DNA of 64,000 bases, from assembly GCF_002705925.1 (NCBI RefSeq), contig NZ_NKRE01000001.1, positions 5,307,697-5,371,696 of the forward strand. Reading direction: 5' to 3'. The DNA comes from Mycobacterium ostraviense. GTDB taxonomy: Bacteria; Actinomycetota; Actinomycetes; Mycobacteriales; Mycobacteriaceae. The notes beneath the pieces were generated by a model that was not told the DNA's origin, ran no database searches, and saw only the letters and a program-made list of their open reading frames with translations. Of this stretch, positions 36,071 through 44,136 are shown piece after piece (within the stretch, counting starts at the first letter, position 1; each line of letters starts with the position of its first letter). Made by a program: the position numbers and the translations under genes.

Positions 36071-36490
36071 ATGCATATCGAAGCCAGGCTTTTCGAGTTC
36101 GTCGCCGCGTTCTTCGTGTTGTGTGCGGTGCTCTACGGTGTGCTGACTTCGATGTTCGCCACCGGTGGGGTCGAGTGGGCCGGCACAACTGCGCTGGCGC
36201 TGACGGGCGGCATGGCGTTGATCGTGGCCACGTTCTTCCGATTTGTGGCCCGCCGGCTGGACACCCGGCCCGAGGACTACGAGGGTGCCGAAATTAGCGA
36301 CGGTGCAGGGGAATTGGGTTTCTTCAGCCCACACAGCTGGTGGCCGATCCTGGTTGCGTTGTCCGGCTCGGTGGCGGCGACCGGCGTCGCGCTCTGGCTG
36401 CCGTGGCTCATCGTTGCCGGCGTGGTATTCGTCCTGGCCTCGGCGGCCGGACTGGTCTTCGAGTACTACGTCGGACCAGAGAAGCACTGA
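36071..36490 (+). CDS. ctaF: Cytochrome c oxidase subunit IV
   Basis: The 139-residue membrane protein has four helices and the actinobacterial subunit IV signature MHIEARLFEF, RPEDYEGAEI and FFSPHSWWPILVALS. It is an accessory subunit of the aa3 oxidase in the bcc-aa3 supercomplex. It lies 11 nt after ctaC and has exactly the M. tuberculosis length. Confidence 0.95.
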   Translation: MHIEARLFEFVAAFFVLCAVLYGVLTSMFATGGVEWAGTTALALTGGMALIVATFFRFVARRLDTRPEDYEGAEISDGAGELGFFSPHSWWPILVALSGSVAATGVALWLPWLIVAGVVFVLASAAGLVFEYYVGPEKH

Positions 36491-36673
36491 TCAGAGCCGG
36501 AAAGGTCACAATCAGGGCATCAGTTGATCGGTGGCCAGTTAGCCTCGACTTCTGTGCCCTGCCCGGTTGGGTAGGGTTTGCGATACACAGTGAGAATCCA
36601 CCGAGCGCACGCGCGCAACTGCAGCCGCGGAGCCCAGCGCTCTGGTGAGGCAGTTTGGACAGGGTAGGCAAAC

Positions 36674-37597
36674 ATGAGCGGGCCGAATCCGCCGGGACGG
36701 GAACCTGAGGAACCCGATTCCGCCGGCGATTCCAGCGCCGAACTGGAAGCCTTGAGCGACACCGGTGATGAGCCGGCAGGTGCCGAGGGCGGAGCACTGA
36801 AACCGCTTGACGATAGTGGCCGCATCGACGTGGCATATCCCACGGGGGAGACCGAAGCCTACTCGCGTGCCTACTCGGCTCCAGAGTCCGAGCAATTCAT
36901 CAGCGGGCCGTATCTGCCGGCCGATCTCAGTTTGTACGACTACGACGACTACGACGACACATCGGACGCCGACGACGAACATCGCGCTCCGCGCTGGCCA
37001 TGGGTGGTCGGCGTGGCAGCCATACTGGCCGCCATCGCCTTGGTGGTTTCGGTGTCGCTGCTCGTCACCCGCACCGAATCCCACAGACTGGCCAACCCGG
37101 CAACGACCTCCTCGTCGGTGCCGGCGATACAGGATGAGATAACGACGACCAAGCCACCGCCGCCACCGGTGTATAAGAGACAGCCCACCACCGAGATCCC
37201 GACGGAGACGCAGACCGTGACCGTGACGCCTCCGCCCCCGCCACCGGTGACGACCCCGGCGGCACCGCCTCCGGCGACGACGACGGCGGCGGCACCACCC
37301 CCGCCCACCACCACGACCCTGGCTGGTCCGCGACAAGTCACTTATTCGGTTACCGGCACTAAGGCGCCCGGTGACATCATCTCGGTGACCTACGTCGACG
37401 CTTCGGGGCGCCGACGGACGCAGCACAACGTGTACATTCCATGGTCGATGACCGTCACACCGATCTCACAATCTGATGTGGGCTCGGTGGAGGCGTCCAG
37501 TCTTTTCCGGGTCAGCAAACTCAACTGCTCAATCACCACGAGCGACGGAACGGTGCTGTCATCGAACAACAACGACGCACCGCAAACGAGCTGCTGA
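36674..37597 (+). CDS. mmpS3: MmpS-family membrane protein (contains a suspected adapter artefact)
   Basis: The 307-residue protein has an acidic cytoplasmic N-terminus (1-105), one membrane helix (about 109-131), a Pro/Thr-rich linker (150-215) and a C-terminal MmpS beta-sandwich domain with VTYSVTGTKAPGDIISVTYVDASG, ending in two cysteines. It equals Rv2198c in layout and place. MmpS proteins usually partner MmpL transporters, but no mmpL is adjacent, and mmpS3 stays linked to the cytochrome oxidase genes. Residues 166-170 (VYKRQ) are encoded by 15 nt identical to the Tn5 mosaic end, so the linker sequence is not trustworthy. ATG 36674 follows a weak AGG ribosome-binding site. Confidence 0.9.
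   Translation: MSGPNPPGREPEEPDSAGDSSAELEALSDTGDEPAGAEGGALKPLDDSGRIDVAYPTGETEAYSRAYSAPESEQFISGPYLPADLSLYDYDDYDDTSDADDEHRAPRWPWVVGVAAILAAIALVVSVSLLVTRTESHRLANPATTSSSVPAIQDEITTTKPPPPPVYKRQPTTEIPTETQTVTVTPPPPPPVTTPAAPPPATTTAAAPPPPTTTTLAGPRQVTYSVTGTKAPGDIISVTYVDASGRRRTQHNVYIPWSMTVTPISQSDVGSVEASSLFRVSKLNCSITTSDGTVLSSNNNDAPQTSC
37169..37183 (+). other. 15-nt match to the Tn5/Nextera mosaic end
   Basis: GTGTATAAGAGACAG is identical to 15 of the 19 bases of the Tn5 mosaic end used in Nextera libraries. It translates in frame as VYKRQ, a known contaminant peptide in databases, inside the proline-rich linker of mmpS3 where codons on both sides are CCG, CCA and CCC. Its base composition is foreign to the surroundings. 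It is most probably a library adapter left in the assembly; a natural coincidence is very unlikely. Confidence 0.85.
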
Positions 37598-38238
37598 TGC
37601 TCGGCAGATACTCCGCATACCGGCGCGGGCCGGACGGCATCGTGGCTCCAGCTGTCGTCGACCGCATCCTGATCGGCGCGTGTGCGGCGGTCTGGCTGGT
37701 GCTGGTCGGCGTCAGCGTCGCCGCAGCGGTCGCGCTGGCCGACCTCGGACGGGGCTTTCACAAGGTGGCGAGGGACTCGCAAACCACCTGGGTGTTGTAC
37801 GCCGTCATCATCATCTCGGCGTTGATCATTGCGGGGGCGATTCCGGTGCTGTTGCGGGCTCGCCGCATGTCGGGGGCCGAGTCGGCGGCGAGGCCGGCGC
37901 TGCCACGTGCGCTTGGCCGACCGCCGGCCGGGCCGGGGAAACCCGCGGTGCGCACGGTGGGCGGCTCGACCCGCCGAGACCAAGTCCGGGCATTCGAGGC
38001 GGCCGCCGAGCGGTCCGGTGAGGCGGTGGATCGGATCTGGTTGCGGGGAACCGTCGCGCTGACCGGTGCCATCGGCACCGCATTGATCGGTGTGGCGTTG
38101 GCAACGTATCTGATGGCCGTCGGTCACGACGGCCCATCATGGGCCAGCTACGGGGCGGCGGCGGTTATCACCGCAGGGATGCCGGCGATCGAGTGGTACC
38201 ACGTCCGGCAGCTGCGCCGCGCAGTCGCCGAGCGATAA
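37597..38238 (+). CDS. DUF2561 membrane protein (Rv2197c-like)
   Basis: The 213 residues contain four predicted membrane helices in two pairs: about 22-48, 65-88, 148-170 and 178-197. The pairs are separated by a basic, Pro/Arg-rich cytoplasmic loop (90-140). The arrangement fits DUF2561. The ATG overlaps the mmpS3 stop (TGATG), so it is translationally coupled to mmpS3. The function is unknown; constant linkage to the cytochrome genes suggests an envelope or respiratory role (inference). Confidence 0.85.
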   Translation: MLGRYSAYRRGPDGIVAPAVVDRILIGACAAVWLVLVGVSVAAAVALADLGRGFHKVARDSQTTWVLYAVIIISALIIAGAIPVLLRARRMSGAESAARPALPRALGRPPAGPGKPAVRTVGGSTRRDQVRAFEAAAERSGEAVDRIWLRGTVALTGAIGTALIGVALATYLMAVGHDGPSWASYGAAAVITAGMPAIEWYHVRQLRRAVAER

Positions 38239-38469
38239 CCCGATCCTGGCAACCGGCAATCGCCTGGTCCTCTCTTGACCTTGACCCCCGACGTGGCGCG
38301 CCGACAGCCACCGGGTAGCCGGTGCGGCGTTGCGCAGTTAGCGGGACACCGCAGACCCGTGACGAGTGCGCGCCTGCGGCTGACCGCTTCGGAGTACCGG
38401 CTGGTCGACGGCCCGAGCCTGAACCGTATCGGCGCAGGGGTTGTGCCTGCCTCGCCGGCTGTCTCGTCC

Positions 38470-40128
38470 CTAGTGCTGGCCGTGCTCGTCGTTGGGCGAT
38501 CCGGCGATGCTGTCCTGGTATTCGCGTAGCGCGGTCAGCGCACGTTGCTCGGCGGCATGACCGGCCTCCCGCAGCGCCGCGTCCTCTGATGCCGGATCGG
38601 CGGACAAGAAGCTGCCACTGCCCGGCGCGCCGGCCGAACCCAGCTTGTTCATTCGCTTGGGAACAGCAGCGCCCTGGTACTCCAGCGGCAGCGGATGTCC
38701 GTGGTCGTCGACCGAGCCGAGCGGCTGGTGCAGCTCGATGTAGGCCCCATGCGGCAGCCGCTTGATGATGCCCGTCTCGACGCCGTGCTCGAGCACCGCC
38801 CGGTCGCTGCGCTGTAGTCCGATGGACCACCGATAGCTGAGGAAGTAGACCAACGGCGGCAGTACCACCATGCCGATACGTCCAATCCACGTCGTCGCGT
38901 TGAGCGAGATGTGGAACTTCAGCGCGATAATGTCGTTCATCGCCGCAAGGGTGAGCACCATGTAGAAGGCGATCGCCATCGCGCCGACCGCGGTCCGCAC
39001 CGGGGCGTCACGCGGCCGTTGCAGCAGGTTGTGATGCGCGTAGTCGCCGGTGAACCGCTTCTCCAGGAATGGGTAGACGATCAGCAGCACAAAGATCAGG
39101 CCCATGATCAGCGCCACCCACACGGCCGCGGGAATGGTGTGGTGCCAGAAGTAGAACTCCCACGGCGGCCAGATACGAGCCAGCCCCTCGGTCCACATCA
39201 TGTAGAAGTCCGGCTGCGAGCCGGCCGACACCTGTGACGGCTTGTACGGACCCAGATTCCAGATCGGATTGATCTGCAGCAGGCCACCCATCAGACCCAG
39301 CACGCCGACGATCGCGGCGAAAAATGCGCCGGACTTGAACGCGAACACCGGCATGACCCGTACGCCGATGACGTTGTGCTCGGTCCGGCCGGGGCCCGGG
39401 AACTGGGTGTGCTTCTGGAACCACACCAGTGCCAGGTGCAAACCGATCAGCGCCAGGATGATTCCGGGCAGCAGCAGAATATGCAGCGCATAGAGCCTGG
39501 GAATCAGGATGGTGCCCGGGAAATCGCCGCCGAACAGTGCCCAGTGCATCCATGTCCCGATCACCGGCAGACTCAGCGTGATGGAGGACAGCGCCGCCCG
39601 CAGACCCAGCCCCGACAGTAGGTCGTCGGGCAGCGAGTAGCCAAAATAGCCCTCGAACATCGCCAGGATCAGCAGCAGCGACCCGATAACCCAGTTGGCC
39701 TCGCGCGGCCGCCGGAAGGCCCCGGTGAAGAAAATTCGCGCCAGGTGCACCATGATCGCCGCGGCGAACATCAATGCGGCCCAGTGGTGGATCTGGCGGA
39801 CAAACAACCCGCCCCGGACCTCGAAGGAGATGTCCAGTGCCGTTTCATAGGCGCGCGACATCTCGACGCCGCGCAATGGTTGATAGACGCCGTTGTAGGT
39901 GACCTCGGTCATCGACGGGTCGAAGAACAGCGTCAGGTACACGCCGGTGATCAGCAGGACGATGAAGCTGTACAGCGCGATCTCGCCGAGCAGGAACGAC
40001 CAGTGGGTCGGGAAGACCTTGTTCAGTTGTCGGCGCAACGCGGCCGAAGGGTGATACCGGGTGTCGACGTCCTCGGCTTGACGGGCCAGCACATCACCGA
40101 TTTTCGGAGGACGGAGATTTGGACTCAT
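38470..40128 (-). CDS. qcrB: Cytochrome bc1 complex, cytochrome b subunit
   Basis: QcrB oxidises menaquinol in the bcc complex. The 552 residues include the haem-ligating segments RQIHHWAALMFAAAIMVH and LYALHILLLPGIILALIGLH, and the Qo-site helix cluster around GGLLQINPIWNLGPY and WPPWEFYFWHHTIPAA. Actinobacterial QcrB has extra C-terminal residues, as seen here (GHAAEQRALTALREYQ). The protein is the target of telacebec (Q203). ATG 40128 overlaps the qcrA stop (ATGA). It is last of the ctaE-qcrC-qcrA-qcrB operon. Confidence 0.97.
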   Translation of the reverse strand: MSPNLRPPKIGDVLARQAEDVDTRYHPSAALRRQLNKVFPTHWSFLLGEIALYSFIVLLITGVYLTLFFDPSMTEVTYNGVYQPLRGVEMSRAYETALDISFEVRGGLFVRQIHHWAALMFAAAIMVHLARIFFTGAFRRPREANWVIGSLLLILAMFEGYFGYSLPDDLLSGLGLRAALSSITLSLPVIGTWMHWALFGGDFPGTILIPRLYALHILLLPGIILALIGLHLALVWFQKHTQFPGPGRTEHNVIGVRVMPVFAFKSGAFFAAIVGVLGLMGGLLQINPIWNLGPYKPSQVSAGSQPDFYMMWTEGLARIWPPWEFYFWHHTIPAAVWVALIMGLIFVLLIVYPFLEKRFTGDYAHHNLLQRPRDAPVRTAVGAMAIAFYMVLTLAAMNDIIALKFHISLNATTWIGRIGMVVLPPLVYFLSYRWSIGLQRSDRAVLEHGVETGIIKRLPHGAYIELHQPLGSVDDHGHPLPLEYQGAAVPKRMNKLGSAGAPGSGSFLSADPASEDAALREAGHAAEQRALTALREYQDSIAGSPNDEHGQH

Positions 40129-41366
40129 GATGTTGTGCGCTCCCAGAATGCCGGTCCGACGGGCTCGACGAAATCGCCGTTGGCGACGAAATATCCGTTG
40201 GAGTCGATAGTGATGGGCAGCTGCGCCAACGCGCGGGCCGCCGGGCCAAATATCGGCTTGGCGAAGTGCAGCGCGTCGAACTGCGACTGGTGACACGGAC
40301 ACAGGATTCGGTAGGTCTGCTGTTCGTACAGTGATGCCGGGCAGCCCAAGTGCGAGCAGACCTTGGTGTAGGCGAAGAACTCGCCGAAGTTGAAGCTCTC
40401 CTGGCCTTGACGTTTGACCATTCTGCCCAAATCGCTTGGCTTGATGCGGATGAGCATCACCGGGTTGCGAATTCCCATCGCGATGGCCTGCAACTTCTCG
40501 TGTGATTCCACGGTGGTGCCCTCACCATCGGATTCCCGCCACGGGAACACCGTCTCCATCCCGCCAGCGTCCATATCCTCGGGGCGCATCTTCACAAACG
40601 GCGGTCCATCGTCGGTCCCGGTGGCCCGCGCCAAATAGATCGTCTCTCCCCTGTAGCGCGGGGTCCAGCCGGACGTCCACAGCTCGGCCTTCATTCCCTC
40701 GGCGGTGGGGACGACCGGCTTCCACGGGTTCTTGATGAGGCCGCCGGCAAACGCAACCAGGGTGCCGAGCCCGAACGCGCCCAATCCCATGCCCAAGGAC
40801 AGCCCGACGAGCTTGCGGCGCCGGATGGTCGAGCTCTCGAAGGCGTCGGTCAGATTGGCCACCACCGTCTTGCGGTCGATCTCGCGAGACGCACCGTCGT
40901 GCCGGTCCTGGATCGTAATCTCTTCCGGGATAAAGCGTTTCTGGAACAGCACCGCCCCGATTGCGATCGCCAGGATGGACAGCCCGAAGGTCAGTCCGTA
41001 CAGCGGGGTGGCAAGGGAGTACAGGAAGCTTCCTGACTCTCCCTTGGCTTTGTACTGCCACGGCCAGAAGAGGAAAACCAGCAGCAGGGCGAGTCCGAAT
41101 GCACCACCCAGCAAAAGCCAGACCGCCACTCCGCGCTCGGCTCGTTTCTCGGCCTTGGTGCCCTCGACCGGCCAGCGGGGTTCCTTGTAGGCGATCTGGA
41201 CACCGTCGAGCTTGCCGCCCAGGTCGAGCAGTTCCTGCTGCGACATCGCGGCCAGCGCGGCCTCGTCCGGCTCATGGGCCGCGCCCGGGGCTTTTCCCAT
41301 ATCAGAGTCGGTGTCCGAGCCGAGGTCGGTCTTCGCGTCGCCGGTCACGGGAGAGCCGTCGCTCAT
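40125..41366 (-). CDS. qcrA: Cytochrome bc1 complex, Rieske iron-sulfur subunit
   Basis: The 413-residue protein has an acidic cytoplasmic N-terminus, three membrane helices (about 82-103, 117-139 and 189-212) as typical for actinobacteria, and a C-terminal Rieske domain. The cluster ligands are C337 and H339 (CSHLGCP) and C356 and H359 (CPCHQSQF), with C342 and C358 as the disulfide. ATG 41366 overlaps the qcrC stop (ATGA), and its own stop overlaps qcrB. Confidence 0.97.
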   Translation of the reverse strand: MSDGSPVTGDAKTDLGSDTDSDMGKAPGAAHEPDEAALAAMSQQELLDLGGKLDGVQIAYKEPRWPVEGTKAEKRAERGVAVWLLLGGAFGLALLLVFLFWPWQYKAKGESGSFLYSLATPLYGLTFGLSILAIAIGAVLFQKRFIPEEITIQDRHDGASREIDRKTVVANLTDAFESSTIRRRKLVGLSLGMGLGAFGLGTLVAFAGGLIKNPWKPVVPTAEGMKAELWTSGWTPRYRGETIYLARATGTDDGPPFVKMRPEDMDAGGMETVFPWRESDGEGTTVESHEKLQAIAMGIRNPVMLIRIKPSDLGRMVKRQGQESFNFGEFFAYTKVCSHLGCPASLYEQQTYRILCPCHQSQFDALHFAKPIFGPAARALAQLPITIDSNGYFVANGDFVEPVGPAFWERTTS

Positions 41367-42211
41367 GATCGCGCCCCAATCCACAGTGCCAGCCCGATGG
41401 CGGCGACCATGCCGATGATCCACATCGCCATGCCCTCGGGCGCGGGTCCGAATCCGCCCAGTCCGTAGCCACCCGGTGACCGCTCCTCGGCGACGGTCCG
41501 CACATAGGCGATGATGTCCTTCTTCGCTTCGAAAGATAGCTGGCGGTCGCTGAACTTCGGCATGTTCTGCGGCCCGGTCAGCATCGCCGTGAGAATTTGC
41601 TGCTCATTGGCGGGCCCCAGGTCGGGGGCGTATTTGCCCGACGACAGCGCGCCGCCCTTGCCGGTGAAGTTGTGGCAGGAGGCGCAATTGAGGCGGAACA
41701 GGTCGCCGCCGCGCCCAAGGTCGTCTCCCCGCAGGGATTTCGTGGCGATGCTGCCGTCGGGGTTACGGACCACGGTGGGGCCGCCCCCGTTTGCTTGCAC
41801 GTAGGCGCCGAGTGCGTCGATCTGTGTCTCGTCGAAGATCGGCTCCTTGCGCTGTGCCTGGGCCTCACCTCGCATGGCGGGCATCCGACCTGTCGAGACC
41901 TGGAAGTAGACGGCCGCCTCGCCGACGCCGATCAGGCTGGGCCCGCGGTCGGGCACGCCCTGCAGGTTGGCCCCGTGGCAGGACACGCACGACGTGTCGA
42001 ACAGCTGCTTGCCGGTGCGCAGCAGCGCTGAGGACGACTCGTCGGCTACCGCTACCTGCGGGGTCGGTGTCAGGACGGCAGCCAAGCCGCCCGCGACGGT
42101 GAGCGCTATCAGCAGCAGCAATCCGCCCGACAACCGCCGGTGGAGGCGTCGCCGCCGGCGGTTGTTCTGCTGCTCACTGCCGCCGGATCGGGTGAATCCC
42201 AGTCTTTTCAA
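41363..42211 (-). CDS. qcrC: Cytochrome bc1 complex, dihaem cytochrome c subunit
   Basis: QcrC is a c-type cytochrome with two CxxCH sites, CVSCH and CASCH, in two tandem domains. An N-terminal helix (about 20-42) and a C-terminal anchor (MAMWIIGMVAAIGLALWIG) hold it in the membrane. It replaces a soluble cytochrome c and passes electrons to CuA of CtaC. I chose TTG 42211 (MKRLGFTRSGG), which has TAGGAG at 7 nt and matches the M. tuberculosis start. ATG 42229 is in frame, but then the AGGAG would lie inside the gene. Confidence 0.93.
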   Translation of the reverse strand: MKRLGFTRSGGSEQQNNRRRRRLHRRLSGGLLLLIALTVAGGLAAVLTPTPQVAVADESSSALLRTGKQLFDTSCVSCHGANLQGVPDRGPSLIGVGEAAVYFQVSTGRMPAMRGEAQAQRKEPIFDETQIDALGAYVQANGGGPTVVRNPDGSIATKSLRGDDLGRGGDLFRLNCASCHNFTGKGGALSSGKYAPDLGPANEQQILTAMLTGPQNMPKFSDRQLSFEAKKDIIAYVRTVAEERSPGGYGLGGFGPAPEGMAMWIIGMVAAIGLALWIGARS

Positions 42212-42249
42212 CTGAGCACTCCTATTCATGCCTGTTCGGGGGGGCCGGC

Positions 42250-42861
42250 TCATCGGATGAAATAGATCACGGTGAACAGCGCGATCCACACGATGTCGAC
42301 GAAATGCCAGTAGTAGGAGACGACGATGCTGGCGGTTGCCTGCGCGGGGGTGAACTTGCTCATCCCGGTCCGGATCAGCAGGAAGATGAAGGCGATCAAG
42401 CCGCCGGTCACGTGTAGCCCGTGGAAGCCGGTCGCCAGGTAGAACACGCTGCCATAGGCGCTGCCCGGGATGGTCGTCCCGTGCGTCGTCAGGTGGTAGT
42501 ACTCGTAGGCCTGGCCGAGGATGAAGAACAGGCCCATCATGAATGTGATCACATACCAACGGCGCAGCCCGAACACGTCGCCACGCTCGGCGGCGAACAC
42601 TCCCATCTGGCAGGTGAAGGACGACGCGATCAACACCAGCGTCACCGGCACCGCCTGATAGAGATTGAGCTCGGTCGGCGGCGGCGGCCACTTCCCGCCG
42701 GACTGAGCGCGCGCGGTGAAGTACATAGCGAACAGGCCAGCAAAGAACATCAACTCACTGGAAAGCCACACTATGGTGCCGACACTGACCATGTTCGGTC
42801 TGTTCAGCGAATGCACGCGCGACGTAATGGCAGTACCCGAGGTCCCTACAGCACTCGTCAC
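42250..42861 (-). CDS. ctaE: Cytochrome c oxidase subunit III
   Basis: The 203-residue protein has five membrane helices and the subunit III signatures VGTIVWLSSELMFFAGLF, GQAYEYYHL, YLATGFHGLHVTGGL and YYWHFVDIVWIALF. GTG 42861 gives exactly the M. tuberculosis length. It leads the ctaE-qcrC-qcrA-qcrB operon, so one transcript encodes parts of both complexes of the bcc-aa3 supercomplex. ctaC and ctaF lie on the opposite strand 6 kb away; ctaD is not in the window. Confidence 0.96.
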   Translation of the reverse strand: MTSAVGTSGTAITSRVHSLNRPNMVSVGTIVWLSSELMFFAGLFAMYFTARAQSGGKWPPPPTELNLYQAVPVTLVLIASSFTCQMGVFAAERGDVFGLRRWYVITFMMGLFFILGQAYEYYHLTTHGTTIPGSAYGSVFYLATGFHGLHVTGGLIAFIFLLIRTGMSKFTPAQATASIVVSYYWHFVDIVWIALFTVIYFIR

Positions 42862-43011
42862 ATCCGCAAGTATGACGCTTTGTAGTTGTCGAACTCTACC
42901 CGGGGCACAAATTCGTTTTCCGCGCGTCGTTTCCCAGCCGTGTGCCGCCGCGCGCCCGGCGTTGCCGGCCGCGCGTTGGGTGGTGGGCGGCCGGCATGCG
43001 ACCATCGGCGC

Positions 43012-44136
43012 GTGGCTCGGTCAGGTGAATGGTCCCCCGGTGGTCGGCCCCCGGCGGCGTCGGTTTCCGTGACGTCTTCCGTGACCTCTTCGGTGCCGTC
43101 TTGGCCAGGGGTTCTGGGTCGCTTGACGGCCGGGAGCAACTTGGCGCGGGGCCAGGCGGCCTGGGCCATGGATCAGATTATGACCGGCGCAGCACGGCCG
43201 GCCCAGATCGCCGCGTTCGCGGTGGCGATGACGATGAAGGTGCCCACCGCCGACGAAGTCGCCGAACTGGCCGGCGTGATGCTCGACCACGCGCGCCCGA
43301 TGCCGGCCCACGCCGTTCCGGAGGACGCCGTCGATGTCGTCGGTACCGGTGGCGACGGGATCAACACGGTCAACCTGTCCACGATGGCGGCCATTGTGGT
43401 GGCCGCCGCCGGTGTGCCGGTGGTCAAGCACGGCAACCGGGCGGCGTCCTCGTTGTCCGGGGGGGCCGACACCCTGGAAGCGCTCGGGGTGCGCATCGAC
43501 CTGGACGCCGATCAGGTGGTGCGCAGCCTTGAGGAAGTTGGGATCGGCTTTTGTTTCGCGCCGCAATTCCATCCGTCGTACCGGCACGCCTCGGTGGTGC
43601 GCCGCGAGATCGGCGTGCCTACGGTGTTCAATCTGCTTGGGCCGCTGACGAATCCGGCCCGGCCGCGGGCCGGGTTGATCGGCTGCGCGTTCGCTGACCT
43701 CGCCGAGGTAATGGCCGGGGTGTTTGCCGCGCGCCGGTCCAGCGTGCTGGTGGTGCACGGCGACGACGGGCTCGACGAGCTGACCACGACGACCACCAGC
43801 ACGATCTGGCGGGTGCTGGCGGGCACCGTCGACAAACTGACTTTCGATCCCGCGGGATTTGGCTTCGCACGTGCCGAGCTCGACGAGCTGCTGGGCGGCG
43901 ACGCGCAGGCCAACGCGGCCGAAGCCCGCGCCGTGCTGGGCGGGGCCCAGGGCCCGATCCGAGACGCGGTGGTGCTCAACGCCGCCGGCGCGATGGTCGC
44001 CCATGCCGGGCTATCCAGCCGGGCTGAATGGCTGCCCGCGTGGGAGGACGGCTTGCAGCGGGCCAGCGCGGCGATCGACAGCGGCGCGGCCGAACAGTTG
44101 CTCGCGCGATGGGTGCGGTTCAGCCAGCAGCTCTGA
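43012..44136 (+). CDS. trpD: Anthranilate phosphoribosyltransferase
   Basis: TrpD joins anthranilate and PRPP in tryptophan synthesis. Diagnostic parts are DVVGTGGDGINTVNLST (PRPP loop), KHGNRAASSLSGGADTLEALG, FCFAPQFHPSYRHASVVRREIG and the metal-binding DDGLDELTTTTTS. GTG 43012 yields 374 residues, close to M. tuberculosis TrpD (370); the first 45 residues are poorly conserved, so the exact start is uncertain. The last 126 nt run antisense to the 3' end of the convergent nuclease gene. Confidence 0.94.
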   Translation: MARSGEWSPGGRPPAASVSVTSSVTSSVPSWPGVLGRLTAGSNLARGQAAWAMDQIMTGAARPAQIAAFAVAMTMKVPTADEVAELAGVMLDHARPMPAHAVPEDAVDVVGTGGDGINTVNLSTMAAIVVAAAGVPVVKHGNRAASSLSGGADTLEALGVRIDLDADQVVRSLEEVGIGFCFAPQFHPSYRHASVVRREIGVPTVFNLLGPLTNPARPRAGLIGCAFADLAEVMAGVFAARRSSVLVVHGDDGLDELTTTTTSTIWRVLAGTVDKLTFDPAGFGFARAELDELLGGDAQANAAEARAVLGGAQGPIRDAVVLNAAGAMVAHAGLSSRAEWLPAWEDGLQRASAAIDSGAAEQLLARWVRFSQQL

